Positions 32,616-34,929 of a stretch of DNA of 34,929 nt are shown here, one piece after another. Within the stretch, counting starts at the first letter, position 1; each line of letters begins with the position of its first letter. The DNA is from Alphaproteobacteria bacterium (GTDB taxonomy: Bacteria > Pseudomonadota > Alphaproteobacteria > Micavibrionales > Micavibrionaceae). The stretch lies in contig JAUILO010000001.1 of NCBI GenBank assembly GCA_030432775.1, positions 1 to 34,929 on the forward strand, in the 5' to 3' direction. Position numbers and translations under genes: made by a program. The notes under the pieces are model-generated. The model had not been told where the DNA came from. It did no database searches and saw only the letters and a program-made list of their open reading frames with translations.

Positions 32616-34929
32616 GTGACACAAGGGCACAAAAGGGAAGACGAACAAGAAAATACGGTAGATCGTACAAAGCGTGCGAAAAGAATTCTGTCTTATATGG
32701 CAGGCACTGTATTTAGCAATCCAGACACATTTGTTGATCCAGACACAAAGCCACATGAAGGGCATATGCCTTTTGATAGCTATCATTACCCATATTACGA
32801 ACGCCGTGACAGCGAATTTGCGATCCGCAATGCCAGCGAGCAAACAGTTTGGGATCACCTGAATATGAAGGTTGCCCGTGGCGGCGTTCCACATATTTAT
32901 GTTCCTACAGCCATTACCGGCGGTTTCCGTTCCCACAAATTAGCCGAAGAAGTTGACCATCGCTTACCGGTCACAATCGGTGATCAGACAGTTCTTTTGC
33001 GCACAACCAAAGATCTTGATAAAAGCTCTGCCGGTTCGGAGCGCGTTGTAAAAGATGTTATCATGCCCAATCAGCGCGATGCGATGGGTCGCCGTGAACA
33101 TCTGCAAAGAATGTTCCCTGAATTTATCCTGACATTCCCATTTAATAAAGAAGGTGCTGTTCATATGAACAGAGCCGATGCGGATGTCTCTTATAGCCGT
33201 TCACCCGAAGAAGAAGATTTTATGGGTGGCTGGTACACAGAAGTCGATGAGAGTGTCGCCATTATCCATGAACGTGATATTCCGTTTTCACGTAACAGTA
33301 ACTGGGAAGATATGCGCGGTATTATGAATGCTCTTGGTTACACCAAGGGCTTTGTTCGTTCAGATTCAGATTACGTATTTTACCGTGGTGACCGTACATT
33401 ACTGACCTTGGCAGAAATTGCACAAGGACAGTTGGAATATCTGGTCTATGCTCTTGATAAAGATTTTTATGCCCGCGAGGCTTCCACCACTTTGGCGTGG
33501 ATCATGGAAGTTGATAGCCGTATGAGCGACGCGGTCTATAATGGCAAAAGCAAACATCCGATTGATGTTCTGAATGTATCCAAACAGTTTCAGGATGAAT
33601 ACTCTTCTGATGAGCCTTGGGCGGTCGAAGCCCGCGCCAAAATGGCCGAGATCAAACGTATTGCCGAGCCACTAATCAAACGTCACTTTATCGGTCACAT
33701 TCCGGAAGAGTTTATGGCAGAGCTTGGTACATCTATGAAGCGTGCGCGCAAGAATATTAAGCCGCTTGAACTGCAAACAACACGTTCAAACGAAGTTGCA
33801 CCAAGACCAGTTGATAAATCACTGGATGAAAAATTAAAAGAAGCCCGTCTTAAAGCCAATGACCCTGTTATTGCCGAAATCAAAGAGCGTCTTGAAGATA
33901 TTGAAAATTACCGTTACCTGCAAAAAGCGGGCAGGGGGTCGGAACTTGTGGCATTGAAAACAATCGCGACACCTGTCTTTAAAGGCGAAATTGATGTTGC
34001 TCCTAAGGCTGTGCATACGGTTTCAACACCGAAACAGATTGTTCATAAAGAAAACGTGTTTGATCCGAATAAATTTGGTACGAAAATTTTCGATCGTAAC
34101 TTTTTTGATCGCGTTAAATCCAAGCGTGAGCGTATTGCCGTGACCAGAGGTCTTGGCGCTATGAATACACAATCTCCGCCATATGGTCGTCCAGGCTGGA
34201 CTTTTATTTCTGCTGATTTAAAGCGCGGTGAATTTGGCCGTAAAGCGGCAAATGATATGCTTGTGAGTGATGTTGCAGAACTGGAAGCATTCTACCCGGA
34301 TTCAGATCTATTCGTTGATGATGTTGTAAAGCCAAGCATATCGGCTACTGAGGCGGTGGTCGAAGCGGAGAAGAAAGACCAGATTGATGCTTATGGCCTG
34401 CATGGCCCGGTTATCAGCTCGGTTGATATTGATATCGAACTTAAACAGGCTTATGGAATGCTCACAGAGTTAACAGCCATTACCGGTCCTGCATCGATGA
34501 GTTCGGAAGCAACAATGGCATATAGAATGGCTATCATGGATTTGATGGTGGATACTGTGCGCCTTGCCGATAATGATTGGGCAAATTCTGATAAACAGGT
34601 AAACCACGTTGTGCGCGCCACTCTTATTCAATTGGGTCTGGCCAACCGTGGTGATATGCACCCTTATAATATGGTTTTGAAAAACGCCGATGGCGAAGAG
34701 ATGGATCTTCTTGATCGCGTGAAGCCGATTGCCGAATATCTGCAATATTGCGTTAAGCACGGTGTTAAAGCACCTGAACAAGCTTGGGGCGCAGCGGTTC
34801 TTGTACAGCTTCATGAAATGTTGATTGACCCTGATTATAACAAAGATCGCGGTGATGGTCATGATATTGTGAATTACGATAATGTTCATGAAAGCTTCGC
34901 CGATTACCGTTATGACGAACGCTCCAAAG
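32616..34929 (+). CDS. Large protein of unknown family (3' end cut by window edge)
   Basis: 771 residues are visible and the frame is open at the right edge. The start is GTG at 32616, with AAGGGGAACGAT ahead of it. An in-frame ATG at 32565 would add 17 residues but has a poor ribosome binding site. I do not recognise any domain. The protein is hydrophilic, with no signal peptide or membrane segment, and I see only one cysteine (near residue 712). The N-terminal 350 residues are mixed alpha/beta with many Asp, Tyr and His (PHEGHMPFDSYHYPYYERRD; VPHIYVPTAITGGFRSH). Residues ~350-440 are charged and helical. Residues ~600-771 are a helical, Met-rich part. Codon use resembles the neighbours, so I see no direct sign of recent transfer. 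Confidence 0.85.
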   Translation, partial: MTQGHKREDEQENTVDRTKRAKRILSYMAGTVFSNPDTFVDPDTKPHEGHMPFDSYHYPYYERRDSEFAIRNASEQTVWDHLNMKVARGGVPHIYVPTAITGGFRSHKLAEEVDHRLPVTIGDQTVLLRTTKDLDKSSAGSERVVKDVIMPNQRDAMGRREHLQRMFPEFILTFPFNKEGAVHMNRADADVSYSRSPEEEDFMGGWYTEVDESVAIIHERDIPFSRNSNWEDMRGIMNALGYTKGFVRSDSDYVFYRGDRTLLTLAEIAQGQLEYLVYALDKDFYAREASTTLAWIMEVDSRMSDAVYNGKSKHPIDVLNVSKQFQDEYSSDEPWAVEARAKMAEIKRIAEPLIKRHFIGHIPEEFMAELGTSMKRARKNIKPLELQTTRSNEVAPRPVDKSLDEKLKEARLKANDPVIAEIKERLEDIENYRYLQKAGRGSELVALKTIATPVFKGEIDVAPKAVHTVSTPKQIVHKENVFDPNKFGTKIFDRNFFDRVKSKRERIAVTRGLGAMNTQSPPYGRPGWTFISADLKRGEFGRKAANDMLVSDVAELEAFYPDSDLFVDDVVKPSISATEAVVEAEKKDQIDAYGLHGPVISSVDIDIELKQAYGMLTELTAITGPASMSSEATMAYRMAIMDLMVDTVRLADNDWANSDKQVNHVVRATLIQLGLANRGDMHPYNMVLKNADGEEMDLLDRVKPIAEYLQYCVKHGVKAPEQAWGAAVLVQLHEMLIDPDYNKDRGDGHDIVNYDNVHESFADYRYDERSK

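Overview
The window comes from a moderately AT-rich alphaproteobacterial chromosome. The lineage is inferred from gene content and order: the run miaB, phoH, ybeY, CBS-domain protein, lnt, Xre regulator, metK, trmB, rimP, nusA, infB, plus a lone NDUFS4-type complex I subunit, an ECF sigma/NrsF pair and an apparent SigF-like stress module. No transposase, integrase, CRISPR array or phage gene was seen.

Positions 1-14828 are all on the minus strand and form a housekeeping block for translation, RNA modification and the envelope. Read in transcription order it holds miaB (tRNA methylthiolation), a second PhoH-like ATPase, a terminator, phoH, ybeY (16S rRNA maturation), a CorC/HlyC-type CBS protein, lnt (lipoprotein acylation), an Xre-type regulator, metK (SAM synthesis), trmB (tRNA m7G methylation, using SAM), and then rimP-nusA-infB behind its own promoter and a leader terminator. 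infB runs off the left edge.

Positions 15031-24849 hold single transcription units: a D-2-hydroxyacid dehydrogenase, a small secreted Cys-containing protein, an AGCS amino-acid/cation symporter, a 1352-residue membrane-anchored coiled-coil protein of unknown function, a HAD-IIA hydrolase, and a patatin-like lipase on the opposite strand. Positions 24923-28106 form a likely plus-strand operon: an MsbA-like ABC exporter, a membrane-anchored alpha/beta hydrolase and a DUF192 lipoprotein.

Positions 28153-31044 hold tRNA-Pro(UGG), the ECF sigma/NrsF pair, the NDUFS4-like subunit, tRNA-Arg(UCU) and a DMT-family (EamA) exporter. After this come about 1.5 kb without a convincing protein gene. This stretch is rich in hairpins, with three intrinsic-terminator-like structures on both strands, and may hold small RNAs. 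The window ends in a large open frame, at least 771 residues and cut by the right edge, that I cannot assign to any family. An 18-codon ORF with a strong ribosome binding site precedes it by 14 bases. The least explained parts are this right-hand region, the giant coiled-coil protein, and the hairpin leader in front of rimP.
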